64,000 nucleotides of DNA, from the NCBI GenBank assembly GCA_035326105.1, contig DAOKYO010000001.1, positions 806,001 through 870,000 of the forward strand. Reading direction: 5' to 3'. Position numbers and translations under genes: made by a program. Position 1 is the stretch's first letter. Each line of letters opens with the position of its first letter. Positions 32,621 to 41,765 of the stretch are shown here, piece after piece. The notes beneath the pieces were generated by a model. It did not search any database. It was not told the DNA's origin and saw only the letters and a program-made list of their open reading frames with translations. Source of the DNA: Bacilli bacterium. Its GTDB lineage: Bacteria > Bacillota_I > Bacilli_A > RFN20 > CAG-826.

Positions 32621-33208
32621 TTATTTATTGTTTAAGCTTTTGGCTGCCGCCATCGCCCGTGCCTGTTTGGAACGGGTGTTAAGGATAAATGGAACTTTAC
32701 ATTTATCGCAGATGTCGCGCAACTGATCCTCGGCATTACTGATAGAGGAACCTTCCATTTCTAATTCGTAATCGGTCGTATTGCAGTAGGAATTAGCGTC
32801 CATTGAAAAAAGGCAGTCTTGATAATCAAGGGAAACCCGTTCGGTAGTTAAAGAAGTGATGATCGAAAGATCTTCAACATTTATTCCTAAACTAATAAGG
32901 AAATCCTTAATTGATCCTTCCGGAAAGATTTTTTTACCGGCCAGAGCAGTAAACTCGCTTTTAGTTATCGATTGATTTTTTTCGAGTAGGCCCTCGGCTA
33001 GCGGTGTCTTTAAGGTCAAAACATATTCACTTGTCTCTCTTACCCTTAAGGCCATGCCATACTTTTTTAATTGATAGGTTGAGGTATCAACATAGTGATT
33101 GGTTTGAACCTTAACCTCATGCTTATCGGCGCTCATTATTTTCTTTACTTGATCAAATTGATCTTTGCTAAGCAATACCTTAACTTCAATTTCAATATTA
33201 GTGGACAT
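32621..33208 (-). CDS. CYTH-domain protein (triphosphate tunnel metalloenzyme)
   Basis: A 195-residue CYTH protein. The ExExK signature (NIEIEVKVLL) is at residues 4-13, and the tunnel-lining RVRETSEYVLTLKTP (~residue 52), SLDYQDCLFSMDAN and YELEMEG stretches follow. Family members hydrolyse inorganic triphosphate or thiamine triphosphate; YjbK of bacilli is the nearest type. The ATG at 33208 follows AAGGAG; a longer frame to 33268 overlaps the divergent promoter and is rejected. Divergent from nadK. Confidence 0.88.
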   Translation of the reverse strand: MSTNIEIEVKVLLSKDQFDQVKKIMSADKHEVKVQTNHYVDTSTYQLKKYGMALRVRETSEYVLTLKTPLAEGLLEKNQSITKSEFTALAGKKIFPEGSIKDFLISLGINVEDLSIITSLTTERVSLDYQDCLFSMDANSYCNTTDYELEMEGSSISNAEDQLRDICDKCKVPFILNTRSKQARAMAAAKSLNNK

Positions 33209-33287
33209 GATTTCGCGCTCCTTAGTAGTTTTTAATGCAACAAAATAATGATACAATAAAATTACCATTTTGGTAAGAGGTGGGCCT

Positions 33288-34076
33288 ATGCAATTTCAAA
33301 TCTTTTGTCGCGATGATGATAATAGTTGTCGAATCGCCACTAAACTAGAAAAAGCACTTTTGTTACGGAATCATACGCTTAATGAAAAACACCCGGATAT
33401 TGTTGTTTTTGTCGGCGGAGATGGAACTTTTTTGCGCGCGGTAAACCATTACATTGATCAAATTGATCATATTTCGTTTGTGGGCATTCATGCGGGTACA
33501 TTGGGTTTCTTTTGCGATTATGAAGAAGAGGATATCGATCTTTTAATTAAAAATATTGAGGATAAAAATATTACGGCCCATGCCTACCATCTTTTGGAAG
33601 CAAAGGTAAATTACGGGAGCAAAGTTAAATCATTTTATGGCGTAAATGAAATTCGACTTGAAGATCCGTTCCATACACTTATCGCCGATGTGCATATCGA
33701 TGGTAAATTGCTGGAACGTTTTCGGGGCAACGGACTTATTGTAACTAGTTCACTCGGATCTTCTGGCTATAATCGCTCACTTGGTGGGGCGCTTGTCAGT
33801 ACCGAAATGGAAATGGTTCAATTGACCGAGATTGCTACCATTCAAAACAATGCCTTTCGTTCCTTGGGCTCCTCTTTGATTTTACCGAAAAATACGGAGA
33901 TATCATTCACCGGTAATTTTCCCGATGCGATTGTCGGCATTGATCATATGAGTGCGACTCTTATGAGTCCGGTGGAAAAATTAACCGTAAAATTATCTTC
34001 AAAGAAGGTCAATATTTATCATCAAAACAACCACTCCTATTTTGAAGTTCTCCGTAAAACATTTATTAAGGATTAA
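33288..34076 (+). CDS. nadK: NAD kinase
   Basis: A 262-residue kinase that makes NADP from NAD. The GGDGTFLRA motif (~residue 43) holds the catalytic Asp; NEIRLEDP (~120), the LGSSGYNRSLGG stretch (~158) and the C-terminal GIDHMS segment follow. The ATG at 33288 has AGAGGTG upstream; the TTG at 33270 is less likely. CYTH and nadK neighbours are also common in bacilli. The next gene follows after 12 bp. Confidence 0.95.
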   Translation: MQFQIFCRDDDNSCRIATKLEKALLLRNHTLNEKHPDIVVFVGGDGTFLRAVNHYIDQIDHISFVGIHAGTLGFFCDYEEEDIDLLIKNIEDKNITAHAYHLLEAKVNYGSKVKSFYGVNEIRLEDPFHTLIADVHIDGKLLERFRGNGLIVTSSLGSSGYNRSLGGALVSTEMEMVQLTEIATIQNNAFRSLGSSLILPKNTEISFTGNFPDAIVGIDHMSATLMSPVEKLTVKLSSKKVNIYHQNNHSYFEVLRKTFIKD

Positions 34077-34088
34077 GAGGAAGATATT

Positions 34089-34466
34089 ATGGCAAACGAA
34101 ATAAATGACTTTCTATACCGGTATGGGCTATACATTGCTTTAGGCGTTGCGGCTCTACTGGTGATAATTCTCTTAATATATTTTTTCTTACGACCGGCCA
34201 AGTCGACTCCTTCTTTGGCCTCAGGCAGTCGATTGATTGAAGCTCTAGGCGGTCCGGACAACGTCAAAGAGATCAGTTTTGTGCGTTCTCGCATGAATAT
34301 TTATTTGATCGATCAAGCAAAATTGGAACGTTCGGTTCTCGATCAATTAGGATTTGGACCTTTCGTTCAGATGAGTGACCGGCTGACACTGCTTATCGCG
34401 GATGCAGATAAAAAAGCAATCATTAAAACTCTAGAGCAGTATAAAATAAAAATTTCCTCGCACTGA
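34089..34466 (+). CDS. Membrane-anchored PTS EIIB-like protein lacking the phosphocysteine
   Basis: A 125-residue protein with one N-terminal transmembrane helix (residues 12-35) and a small domain (residues ~48-120) that resembles the glucose-type EIIB fold: LIEALGGPDNVKEISFVRSR, then LDQLGFGPFVQMSDRLTLLI. In true EIIB the ISF-V position carries the phosphorylated Cys; here it is Val, and the protein has no Cys. It cannot act as a standard phosphocarrier, so a sensing or scaffolding role is possible. It lies 12 bp after nadK with its own SD (AGAGGA). Confidence 0.6.
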   Translation: MANEINDFLYRYGLYIALGVAALLVIILLIYFFLRPAKSTPSLASGSRLIEALGGPDNVKEISFVRSRMNIYLIDQAKLERSVLDQLGFGPFVQMSDRLTLLIADADKKAIIKTLEQYKIKISSH

Positions 34467-34477
34467 GGAAATTTTTT
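34448..34477. terminator. Bidirectional terminator
   Basis: AAATTTCCTC-GCACT-GAGGAAATTT with T and A runs. The TGA stop of the EIIB-like gene lies at the base of the right arm. Confidence 0.85.
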
Positions 34478-34478
34478 A

Positions 34479-35027
34479 TTACATATTGCGCCATTCTTTT
34501 TTTAGACTTTCAACCGGCAGTCCCATCACATTATAGAAGCTTCCTTCAATCTTTTCGACTAGAGGAAAATCCTTATCTTGAATACCATAAGCTCCGGCCT
34601 TATCCATCGGGGATCCGGTAGCCACATACTGATGAATCAACTCGTCATCAAGTTTATTAAACGTCACCAACGTAGTGACGCTTTTGGATATTCGCTTGTC
34701 GGTTTTAAGAATAGTATAACCCGAGATTACTTTGTGAGTGCGACCACTTAGGCAGCGGAGCATTTCGTAGGCTTGCTTCCCGTCATGCGGTTTACCCATG
34801 ATGCGTCCGTCAATTAAAACAATGGTGTCGCAGGCGATAATGGTATCGGCAGGGTGGGAGGAAAAGACTTTTTCGGCCTTGAGAAGACTCAACTTCTCCG
34901 GAAGCAGTTCGGGATTATCCACCGGAACGCCGTCCTCGTCGATATCGGCAGGAATAACGGCAAAGGAAGGAATAATCTCTTGGAGCAATTCCTTGCGCCG
35001 AGGAGACTGCGAAGCGAGAATAATCAT
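34479..35027 (-). CDS. maf: Maf-family nucleotide pyrophosphatase
   Basis: A 182-residue Maf. These hydrolyse dTTP, UTP or modified nucleotides and are linked to septum control. The N-terminal LASQSPRRKELL, the IIACDTIVLIDGRIMGKP stretch (~residue 64) and the AYGIQDKDFPLVEKIEGSFY segment (~143) are diagnostic. Its start overlaps the rnj stop by 4 bp (ATGA), so the two are translationally coupled. Confidence 0.94.
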   Translation of the reverse strand: MIILASQSPRRKELLQEIIPSFAVIPADIDEDGVPVDNPELLPEKLSLLKAEKVFSSHPADTIIACDTIVLIDGRIMGKPHDGKQAYEMLRCLSGRTHKVISGYTILKTDKRISKSVTTLVTFNKLDDELIHQYVATGSPMDKAGAYGIQDKDFPLVEKIEGSFYNVMGLPVESLKKEWRNM

Positions 35028-36706
35028 TTGCCCTCCACTTTGTTCATAATGACGGGAATAATCATCGGTGACCGTCCGGTCTTGGTAAATAAATAGCGTT
35101 TGACCGTGGAACGAACCACATTCTTAATCTCGCCAAAAGTTACATGTCCGGAAGCAAACAGCGTTTCAAGTGCCTCGTTGGTCCTTTTTTCCGCATGCGG
35201 AATAATGTGGGAGAAGCCCCATTTAATAAATCCGCGCGTGTATATTTTAGCGGGTGCCAGTAATTTGTTGTTTTTCGAATCTAAGACAAGAAGAACGGAT
35301 ACCATTCCATCTTCGCTAAGAATCTTCCGGTCATGGATAACGGCGTTACTCAAGCCGTTAATATCATTTCCGTCAATGTAAATATCGTCCGCGGGTAAGG
35401 TAATTCCCCGTTTGACCGCATGGTTATCGAGCACGAGGCTATCGCCATTTCCACAGACGAAGGTATGATCTTCCGCCATTCCCAGTTCTTGGGCGATCTC
35501 CGCGTGAATTTTTAGCATTCGATACTCGCCGTGAATCGGCATAAAGAAGCGGGGGCGCACTAATTTTAACATAATCTTCAATTCCTGCTGGGATGGATGG
35601 CCGGAACTATGGATATTATAAAGAATCGACTTTGTAAGGACCGTCGCTCCTTCGCGGGTTAACTGATTAACCACCTTATCGATGGACTGACCATTTCCGG
35701 GAATCGGCGAAGAAGAGAAAACAACCGTATCGCCAGGAATAATTTTAATCGTCTTGTGATCGCCGTTAGCAATACGCGAAAGCGCCGCCATCGGTTCGCC
35801 CTGAGACCCAGTGCATAAAATAACCGTTTCTTCCGGTTTTAACTTTTTGATATCATCGACATCGACCAGGTTGGCATCGGGTATTTTAATATATCCGAGT
35901 TCCCGTGATGTATTGACGACATTATTCATCGACCGGCCGACTATAACAACCTTTTTGTTGTAACGCACACTGGCCTCAACAATCTGTTGAATCCGTGAGA
36001 TATTGCTTGAAAAGGTTGAAACGATGAGCCGCGCGGGCGCATTAGCGAAAATATCGTTGATGGCACTGATAACGGCACGTTCGCTGGGGGTATAACCAGG
36101 AACTTCAGCATTGGTAGAATCACTCAAAAATAGATCTACGCCTTCGTTTCCAAGGCGAGCAATTCGTCCAAGATTGATATCAGGTCCGATAGGAGTTAAA
36201 TCAATTTTAAAATCACCCGTAGTCATAATTCGACCGTGGGGGGTGTCAATACAAATTCCAAATGAATCAGGAATTGAATGGGTTACATGAAAGAAGGAAA
36301 CATGAAAATCATCGACGTAATACTCATCGTTTTCTTCGTATTCGACGATTTTAACCGGTTCCTTTATCCGCATATCCTTTAGCTTATGGCGGATTAAAGC
36401 CGCGGCTAATTTGGGTGCGTAAATCACCGGAATAAAGACGTTTTGAATTAAAAATGGAATGCCACCGATATGATCCTCGTGGCCATGGGTAATGAAGAGC
36501 GCCTTAATCTTCCCACGATTATTCCTTAGGTAAGAATAATCCGGGATAACATAGTCAACTCCCGGCAAATCTTCCTCAGGGAAGCGCACCCCGGCATCGA
36601 TTAAAATTAAAGACTTGTCATTTTCAATGACATAGGTGTTTTTGCCAACCTCGCCTAAACCACCAAGGGCATAGACCGAAACCGGCGAAGGCATTAAAGC
36701 CGCCAT
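35024..36706 (-). CDS. rnjA: Ribonuclease J
   Basis: A 560-residue beta-CASP metallo-beta-lactamase RNase, which acts as 5'-3' exonuclease and endonuclease in mRNA turnover and rRNA maturation. The metal site FITHGHEDHIGGIPF is near residue 70, motif III HVTHSIPDSFG near 140, and the beta-CASP motifs STFSSNISR and HSSGHPSQQEL (~365) follow. The usual C-terminal domain is present. First gene of the rnj-maf unit. Confidence 0.94.
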   Translation of the reverse strand: MAALMPSPVSVYALGGLGEVGKNTYVIENDKSLILIDAGVRFPEEDLPGVDYVIPDYSYLRNNRGKIKALFITHGHEDHIGGIPFLIQNVFIPVIYAPKLAAALIRHKLKDMRIKEPVKIVEYEENDEYYVDDFHVSFFHVTHSIPDSFGICIDTPHGRIMTTGDFKIDLTPIGPDINLGRIARLGNEGVDLFLSDSTNAEVPGYTPSERAVISAINDIFANAPARLIVSTFSSNISRIQQIVEASVRYNKKVVIVGRSMNNVVNTSRELGYIKIPDANLVDVDDIKKLKPEETVILCTGSQGEPMAALSRIANGDHKTIKIIPGDTVVFSSSPIPGNGQSIDKVVNQLTREGATVLTKSILYNIHSSGHPSQQELKIMLKLVRPRFFMPIHGEYRMLKIHAEIAQELGMAEDHTFVCGNGDSLVLDNHAVKRGITLPADDIYIDGNDINGLSNAVIHDRKILSEDGMVSVLLVLDSKNNKLLAPAKIYTRGFIKWGFSHIIPHAEKRTNEALETLFASGHVTFGEIKNVVRSTVKRYLFTKTGRSPMIIPVIMNKVEGK

Positions 36707-36797
36707 AAAATATATTCCTCCAAAATGATTGTTATCGTTTTAACATCTAATTTATCTAAATTATAAATGAATTATTCAAATTTTCAAGCCATTCGCT

Positions 36798-37346
36798 TTA
36801 AATTGCAAGCGCTTTGGGATCATCAAGTTGTCCTTTACGAGCATCAATTCGATCGTAATAAAGAATGCCGTCAAGATGATCAATTTCATGCTGCAAGACA
36901 ACAGCATCATATCCTCGGGCAACAATTACAATGTCTTTGTTGGTCACGATGTCAAAGGCCTCAACCGTAATCTTGAATGAGCGATATACGTGGCCCGGAT
37001 GATCAAGGGGAACCGAGAGGCATCCTTCGCCATTAGATAGATAGCATTCACGAACGCTATTGGACACAATGCGCGGATTAACAAGCCCATATTTGACATA
37101 TTGCTTCTTTTCCTCATCCTTCGGATAATAAATGGCAATTAAACGTTTATTAACCCCCACTTGAGGAGCGGCTAAACCGACTCCAGAACGAAGATGATAT
37201 TTTTCACTCAACACCTCATCTTGGGACATCGCCAAATGCTCAAGCATTTCTAAAAGAAGAGCTCGATTTTCTTCATTGATGGGCAAAGAAACAGCAACCG
37301 ATTTTTCCCGCAAACTCGGATGGGTGTCGTCAATAATTTTTAACAT
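36798..37346 (-). CDS. def: Peptide deformylase
   Basis: A 182-residue deformylase that removes the formyl group from new proteins. All three motifs are seen: GVGLAAPQVGV (~residue 54), GEGCLSVP (~108) with the metal Cys, and QHEIDHLDGILYYDRI (~152) with the two His ligands and catalytic Glu. Length and the insertion around residues 70-100 fit the type-2 enzymes of low-GC Gram-positives. Divergent from ylbF. Confidence 0.96.
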   Translation of the reverse strand: MLKIIDDTHPSLREKSVAVSLPINEENRALLLEMLEHLAMSQDEVLSEKYHLRSGVGLAAPQVGVNKRLIAIYYPKDEEKKQYVKYGLVNPRIVSNSVRECYLSNGEGCLSVPLDHPGHVYRSFKITVEAFDIVTNKDIVIVARGYDAVVLQHEIDHLDGILYYDRIDARKGQLDDPKALAI

Positions 37347-37457
37347 ACTTGTACTCCGGTAGTTATAATAGCATAAAAGTTTTGTTTGTGTTAATAAACC
37401 GCTTACAAATTGATGTATAATTTGTAGTGTAGTGATAAAATACCATGGGTGATGAAT

Positions 37458-37820
37458 ATGACAGATGAATTAATTGAATTAACTTACAGTGTAAAGCAAG
37501 CATTAAAGGACCATCCTTTAGTGAAAAAACTTGATGAAATCGAAGATAAAATGGAAAACAATGTTGAGGTTCAACATTTGAGTTTTGTCTATCAAGTAGC
37601 GCAGGATCGCTTTAATGATTTTTTAAAGTTATATGCGACGCAGTCTTTAGAAGTGGTTACCGCGCAAAAGGCATTATATGAGGCCAAGAAGCAACTTGAT
37701 GAGCATCCGTTGGTGCGTGAGTACTATGCTGCTTTTCGTCCAGTAAACGACCTTTACGACGAGATACAAAAGAAATTATTTAGCCCCTTTGGTGGAAGTA
37801 AGAGCTGCGGAGGCTATTAG
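37458..37820 (+). CDS. YlbF-family regulator
   Basis: About 120 residues, helical, with the YlbF/YmcA (Com_YlbF) domain over nearly the whole length: LIELTYSVKQALKDHPLVKK, then the repeat-like KKQLDEHPLVREYYAAF. In bacilli YlbF, YmcA and YaaT form the Y-complex that tunes RNase Y. The C-terminus has a GGSKSCGGY tail with one Cys. The start is uncertain among closely spaced GTG/ATG codons at 37449-37458; I chose 37458. Followed immediately by rsmD. Confidence 0.82.
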   Translation: MTDELIELTYSVKQALKDHPLVKKLDEIEDKMENNVEVQHLSFVYQVAQDRFNDFLKLYATQSLEVVTAQKALYEAKKQLDEHPLVREYYAAFRPVNDLYDEIQKKLFSPFGGSKSCGGY

Positions 37821-37821
37821 A

Positions 37822-38355
37822 GTGCGCATTATCGGGGGCATCTATCGCCATCGACAATTAAAATTTATTTCTGATACGCAAACGCGTCCGACTAAAGACC
37901 GTATCCGTGAAGCTGTTTTTTCCGCTTTGGGACACAATTGTCTTAATCGGCGCGTTTTAGATTTGTTCGCCGGTTCCGGATCGATGGGTCTAGAAGCACT
38001 GTCGCGGGGGGCAGAAGCAGCCTCTTTCGTCGATACCCGCCGGGAAGCAATCGCCGTCATTCAGGAAAATATAAGTAATTTAGGAGTTGAAGGTAAAGTG
38101 TTTTTTGACTCCTATGATCATTTTTTGCAGGTAACCAACGACACTTTTAATTTGGTTTTTATCGATCCGCCATATGCCTTTGAGAATTATGCGGATCTCT
38201 TTGCAAATTTGTTAAAGCCGACATTACTCAATCAAGATGCTATAATAGTAATCGAAAATCAAAGTTCGGATTTTTTCGTGCCGAAGGAGTTTGCCATCAC
38301 TCGGCAATATAAATACGGTGAAACTTTGGTTCATATTTTGAGGAGAAAATTATGA
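37822..38355 (+). CDS. rsmD: 16S rRNA (guanine-966-N2)-methyltransferase
   Basis: A 177-residue SAM-dependent methyltransferase for G966 of 16S rRNA. VLDLFAGSGSMGLEALSRGA (SAM motif I, ~residue 44) and FIDPPYAF (~113, catalytic DPPY) are clear, after the typical N-terminal RIIGGIYRHRQL and TRPTKDRIREAVFSAL. I start it at the GTG at 37822, preceded by GCGGAGG; the frame is open further up but overlaps ylbF. It overlaps coaD by 4 bp. Confidence 0.94.
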   Translation: MRIIGGIYRHRQLKFISDTQTRPTKDRIREAVFSALGHNCLNRRVLDLFAGSGSMGLEALSRGAEAASFVDTRREAIAVIQENISNLGVEGKVFFDSYDHFLQVTNDTFNLVFIDPPYAFENYADLFANLLKPTLLNQDAIIVIENQSSDFFVPKEFAITRQYKYGETLVHILRRKL

Positions 38356-38843
38356 AACGAGTAGCGGTTTATCCCGGTTCATTTGATCCGATGACGAATG
38401 GTCATATGGAAATTCTTCGGCGTGCGCTCAGCGTTTTTGATGAAGTTATTATTCTAGTGGCGGTTTCACCGACGAAAAAAAGCCTTTTTTCTCTTGGCGA
38501 ACGGTTTGCGATGATTAAGGAAGCAACAAAAGAGCTCCCCGGAGTAAGCGTTGACATGACCGAAGGGCTATCAATTAACTACGCCCGTGAGCATGATGCG
38601 ATTGCTTTGGTGCGCGGACTGCGGGCAGCGACCGACTTTGAATATGAATTTAAAATGGCCGCCGGCAATCGCTTTGTCGATCCAAAAATTGACATGGTTT
38701 TCTTTATGTCGGCCCCAGCCTTCACCTTTCTTTCTTCATCGACGATTAAAGAACTGTTTATGCACGGCACAGATATTTCACCGTTAGTGCCGCCGGCGGT
38801 GGCGGAAGCATTAAAAAAGAAATTGAGCGAACAAAAGAAATAA
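38352..38843 (+). CDS. coaD: Phosphopantetheine adenylyltransferase
   Basis: A 163-residue enzyme that makes dephospho-CoA, the fourth step of CoA synthesis. The nucleotide-binding YPGSFDPMTNGHMEILRRA lies at residues 6-24, RGLRAATDFEYEF near 88 and FLSSSTIKEL near 123. The ylbF-rsmD-coaD order is common in bacilli. SD GAGGAG lies in the rsmD end, four bases of overlap. Confidence 0.97.
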   Translation: MKRVAVYPGSFDPMTNGHMEILRRALSVFDEVIILVAVSPTKKSLFSLGERFAMIKEATKELPGVSVDMTEGLSINYAREHDAIALVRGLRAATDFEYEFKMAAGNRFVDPKIDMVFFMSAPAFTFLSSSTIKELFMHGTDISPLVPPAVAEALKKKLSEQKK

Positions 38844-38866
38844 AGCGATCTTCGGATCGCTTTATT
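38842..38866. terminator. Bidirectional terminator
   Basis: AAAGCGATC-TTCG-GATCGCTTT, a UUCG-loop hairpin; the pgeF stop lies at its right foot. Confidence 0.9.
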
Positions 38867-39632
38867 TATTTCTTGCTATAAATGATACCATTCGCCCAGT
38901 CGGGTGATCCCTTCTGGCAGAAAAATACAAATCACCGTCTTCATAAGTGCAAGCAAAGGACGAAGATATGTGATTCACCGGCACATTCAATCTTCTTAAT
39001 TCAAGAAAGTTAATGAGAGCTGTATCCAAAAAGTAAACCCCGCCGGTGGCTTTTACTCCCTGACGGAATTGGCTGCTCATCGCGGCAATCCGTTTGGCTT
39101 CTTCTTCGGAAATAATTTCATGGGAGAAGCTAATTGATGGCCCCAAGTGAAAGAATAATTCATCAGGAGTAAGTCCTTCCTCGTCCATCAATTTGGCGAT
39201 GGTCAAGGCCGTGACTTGCTTTAAGGTGCCTTGTCGACCAGCATGAATAATGCCAATCAAACCGCGCGATGGGGCGTAGAAGAAGACGGGGACACAGTCA
39301 GCATGATAGATGGCAAGATATAAATCGGTATCAAAGGTATATAAGGCATCGGCTTCAATTCCATTTTCAAAACTTGTCCATCCTCGGCCACCATCTTCGC
39401 GACTGACCTTTCTCATCACTGTGCTATGTGATTGATGAGTAAAAATCATTTGATTGGATTTGATGCCTAAATCTTTAATAAAATCATCGCGATTCTTTTT
39501 TACTGCCGTTACATCGTCTCCGACTTGGAGGGCCATATTAAACGAATCAAAAGGGGCTTGCGAATATCCTTCAACTCTTTGCGTTGTACCCGCGACGAGT
39601 GAACTAAATTGGGCCCAAGGAGTATATTTCAT
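38862..39632 (-). CDS. pgeF: Polyphenol-oxidase/peptidoglycan-editing factor (YfiH/PgeF family)
   Basis: A 256-residue YfiH-type protein. Family members are copper- or zinc-binding; in E. coli PgeF corrects L-Ser/L-Ala errors in peptidoglycan precursors. The metal-binding HQSHSTVM-type stretch (~residue 65), HADCVPVFFY (~110) and GIIHAGRQGTLK (~128) are present. The ATG at 39632 has TAGAGGT upstream; a longer frame to 39653 has none. Its presence suggests a peptidoglycan-bearing cell but does not prove it. Confidence 0.88.
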   Translation of the reverse strand: MKYTPWAQFSSLVAGTTQRVEGYSQAPFDSFNMALQVGDDVTAVKKNRDDFIKDLGIKSNQMIFTHQSHSTVMRKVSREDGGRGWTSFENGIEADALYTFDTDLYLAIYHADCVPVFFYAPSRGLIGIIHAGRQGTLKQVTALTIAKLMDEEGLTPDELFFHLGPSISFSHEIISEEEAKRIAAMSSQFRQGVKATGGVYFLDTALINFLELRRLNVPVNHISSSFACTYEDGDLYFSARRDHPTGRMVSFIARNK

Positions 39633-39689
39633 CTTCAGTACCTCTATTACCATTAGTATACAATTAAATCATTCGATTAAAAAGAATAT

Positions 39690-39715
39690 AAAAAAAGGAT
39701 CGAATGCTCGATCCT
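39690..39715 (-). terminator. Terminator
   Basis: AGGATCGA-ATGC-TCGATCCT, followed on the minus strand by seven T. Confidence 0.88.
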
Positions 39716-39733
39716 AATTATGACTATTGTCGC

Positions 39734-40513
39734 TTACTTGGCAAAATCACCAGTTGTATTCCAGCATTCCGCAAGGAATTCAGCCTTCTCGTACTTATCG
39801 GAGCCGGGGACACCGACGAAAGCTTCCTTAACACCCTGTTTACCAGCATCGATCGCTTCCTGCGAGAAATCAACCAAGAAGATGGTCGGGGTTTGGAAGG
39901 AACTGCTTTCCTCGTAGCCGTTGCTAATTGAATCCAGAACGGAGTCGGCATCGGCAAAGGAAGATTTTCCCAGCATATGCTTGCTGTAGTAAATTGAATT
40001 TTGTTGAACCCAATCAACAGTTGAATTCATAAATTCATTGGTGTCATCACTAGTGAGAAAATTCAAGAATGGAGTTGTGCTTAATTCATCTTGATCATCG
40101 GTTTCTTCATCGGTGAAAATTGTCTTAAGGGCAAATTTATTACCACCGAGTTCACTCGTTGTGTAATTCTTTAATTCCGCGAATCCATCCTTGGCTTCTT
40201 CACAAGCCGAACAATCGGAAGAAACAAATATCAAGAAAAACTTTTGACCGTCAAGTTTTTCTTCCGCGATATCATTGATAAGTTTTTGGGCGGCAGAATT
40301 TTCTTTTCCCTCCAATGTCACTTGATACCGGGCATAAAAAGTTTCCGCGCTATCATTTTTTTCTTTTGCGTTCTTGATAGCCGAAGTAATCGATGGAATT
40401 GAAAAGATGATACCAAAGATGATGCCAACGATTAATAGTGGCTGAATCCAGGCGGTGTTTTTAATCCAATTCCATATCCGGGCGAATATATTTCCGTTAC
40501 TGCTTTTCTTCAT
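39734..40513 (-). CDS. Membrane-anchored thioredoxin-fold protein
   Basis: A 259-residue protein with one N-terminal transmembrane helix (about residues 20-42) after a short basic stretch, then an extracytoplasmic domain. The thioredoxin-like active site is VSSDCSACEEA (CxxC at ~residues 98-101), preceded by a KFFLIFV beta strand. The C-terminal half has TPTIFLVDF, which matches the cis-Pro region of the fold. Probably a surface thiol oxidoreductase; partners are unknown. The ATG at 40513 follows GGAGGAG. Confidence 0.75.
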   Translation of the reverse strand: MKKSSNGNIFARIWNWIKNTAWIQPLLIVGIIFGIIFSIPSITSAIKNAKEKNDSAETFYARYQVTLEGKENSAAQKLINDIAEEKLDGQKFFLIFVSSDCSACEEAKDGFAELKNYTTSELGGNKFALKTIFTDEETDDQDELSTTPFLNFLTSDDTNEFMNSTVDWVQQNSIYYSKHMLGKSSFADADSVLDSISNGYEESSSFQTPTIFLVDFSQEAIDAGKQGVKEAFVGVPGSDKYEKAEFLAECWNTTGDFAK

Positions 40514-40663
40514 GAAAGACTCCTCCATATGTCGACAAATTAGACGAACATAGCACGTTAATAATATCATTAGGTTGGGTATTATTCAACAATAAAAGCG
40601 CTTATTTTTTTCACTGAAAGCGAACAATTATCGCCATCCTTATTTTACAAAATAAGTAGGATA

Positions 40664-40692
40664 TTGAAAAGGTGTTTTTTCTCGCTTATACT
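40664..40692 (+). promoter_or_regulatory. yitT-family gene promoter
   Basis: TTGAAA, a 17-bp spacer and TATACT, a near-consensus sigma-A promoter ending 18 bp before the start codon. Confidence 0.75.
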
Positions 40693-40710
40693 TGTCGCAG
40701 TGAGGCACAT

Positions 40711-41715
40711 ATGTCGAAGATAAAAAAACTTGCAAAGCATTATGATGATTTCCTATTTGACCACCCAGCCGTAAGGTGGATAGTTGAAAACTTTTTTACA
40801 CTTTTCTTCTGTACGTTCAGCGCTTTTATCTTTGCTTTCGGTTTTCGCTTGTTTATTTCGCCCTCATCTACCGACCCGGCCATTGTCAAATTTGCTGGCG
40901 GTGGCATCAGCGGTTTTGCTCAAGATGTCGTCAAGGTTTTAATCGAGATTATGGGGTTTCATTATAATGAGTATAATCTTCAGTCAATCCTTTATATCGT
41001 TTTCAATATTCCGGTTATTATTCTGGGCTGGTTTGGCATCGGCAAACGCTTTACGATTTATTCGTTGATAAACGTAGTGTTGGGATCGCTTTTTATTTCG
41101 ATTATTCCCAACAATTGGGAAAGCTTAATTACTTTAGATAGCCAATTGACGCGCACATTACTCGCCGGCATCTGCACGGGAATGAGCGCGGCGGTCGCCT
41201 TTAAAGCGGATATATCGGCCGGAGGTATGGATATTGTTTCTTATTATCTGGCGAATAAGAAGTCGACGAACGTCGGCAAATATAGCATCAGTTTCAATGC
41301 CGTCATCGTTGTTTTATATTCACTAATTACCATCATCGCGGCGAATAAGAATGGTCTAGATAACCCATTTTCAACCGGCCTTACCGCACTCGTTTATTCC
41401 ATAATCTACTTATTTGTCTCCGCCTTAGTGATTGACTTCATCAATGTACGAAATAAAAAGGCGCAGATTCAAATTATTACAACCAGCAAAAATATGTCGC
41501 CAATCTTAATCGCCAATTTCCATCACAGTGCGACGATCATTCAAGGAACGGGAGCGTATACGGGCGAAGCAAAGATTATTATTTATATGACGGTTTCAAC
41601 CAATGAAGTCAAGAAAGTGCTAAAAGTGGCGCAGAAAGTTGATTCTCATGCCTTTATAAACGTCATCAGTCTGCATCAGGTGTATGGTCGTTTCTTCGTC
41701 CAACCTGTTCGCTAA
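40711..41715 (+). CDS. YitT-family membrane protein
   Basis: A 334-residue protein with five or six transmembrane helices (about residues 25-240, including GGGISGFAQDVVK) and a C-terminal DUF2179 domain (VRNKKAQIQIITTSKNMSPI, GTGAYTGEAKIIIYMTV). The family is widespread in Firmicutes; function is not established, though transport is often guessed. The ATG at 40711 has GTGAGG upstream. Flanked by its own promoter and terminator. Confidence 0.9.
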   Translation: MSKIKKLAKHYDDFLFDHPAVRWIVENFFTLFFCTFSAFIFAFGFRLFISPSSTDPAIVKFAGGGISGFAQDVVKVLIEIMGFHYNEYNLQSILYIVFNIPVIILGWFGIGKRFTIYSLINVVLGSLFISIIPNNWESLITLDSQLTRTLLAGICTGMSAAVAFKADISAGGMDIVSYYLANKKSTNVGKYSISFNAVIVVLYSLITIIAANKNGLDNPFSTGLTALVYSIIYLFVSALVIDFINVRNKKAQIQIITTSKNMSPILIANFHHSATIIQGTGAYTGEAKIIIYMTVSTNEVKKVLKVAQKVDSHAFINVISLHQVYGRFFVQPVR

Positions 41716-41720
41716 CATAA

Positions 41721-41762
41721 AAAAACTCAGACAATGCCTTCAAGCAACGTCTGAGTTTTTTG
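41721..41762. terminator. Bidirectional terminator
   Basis: AAAAACTCAGAC pairs with GTCTGAGTTTTT around a 16-base loop. It serves yitT and the convergent TM2 genes. Confidence 0.88.
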
Positions 41763-41765
41763 TTT

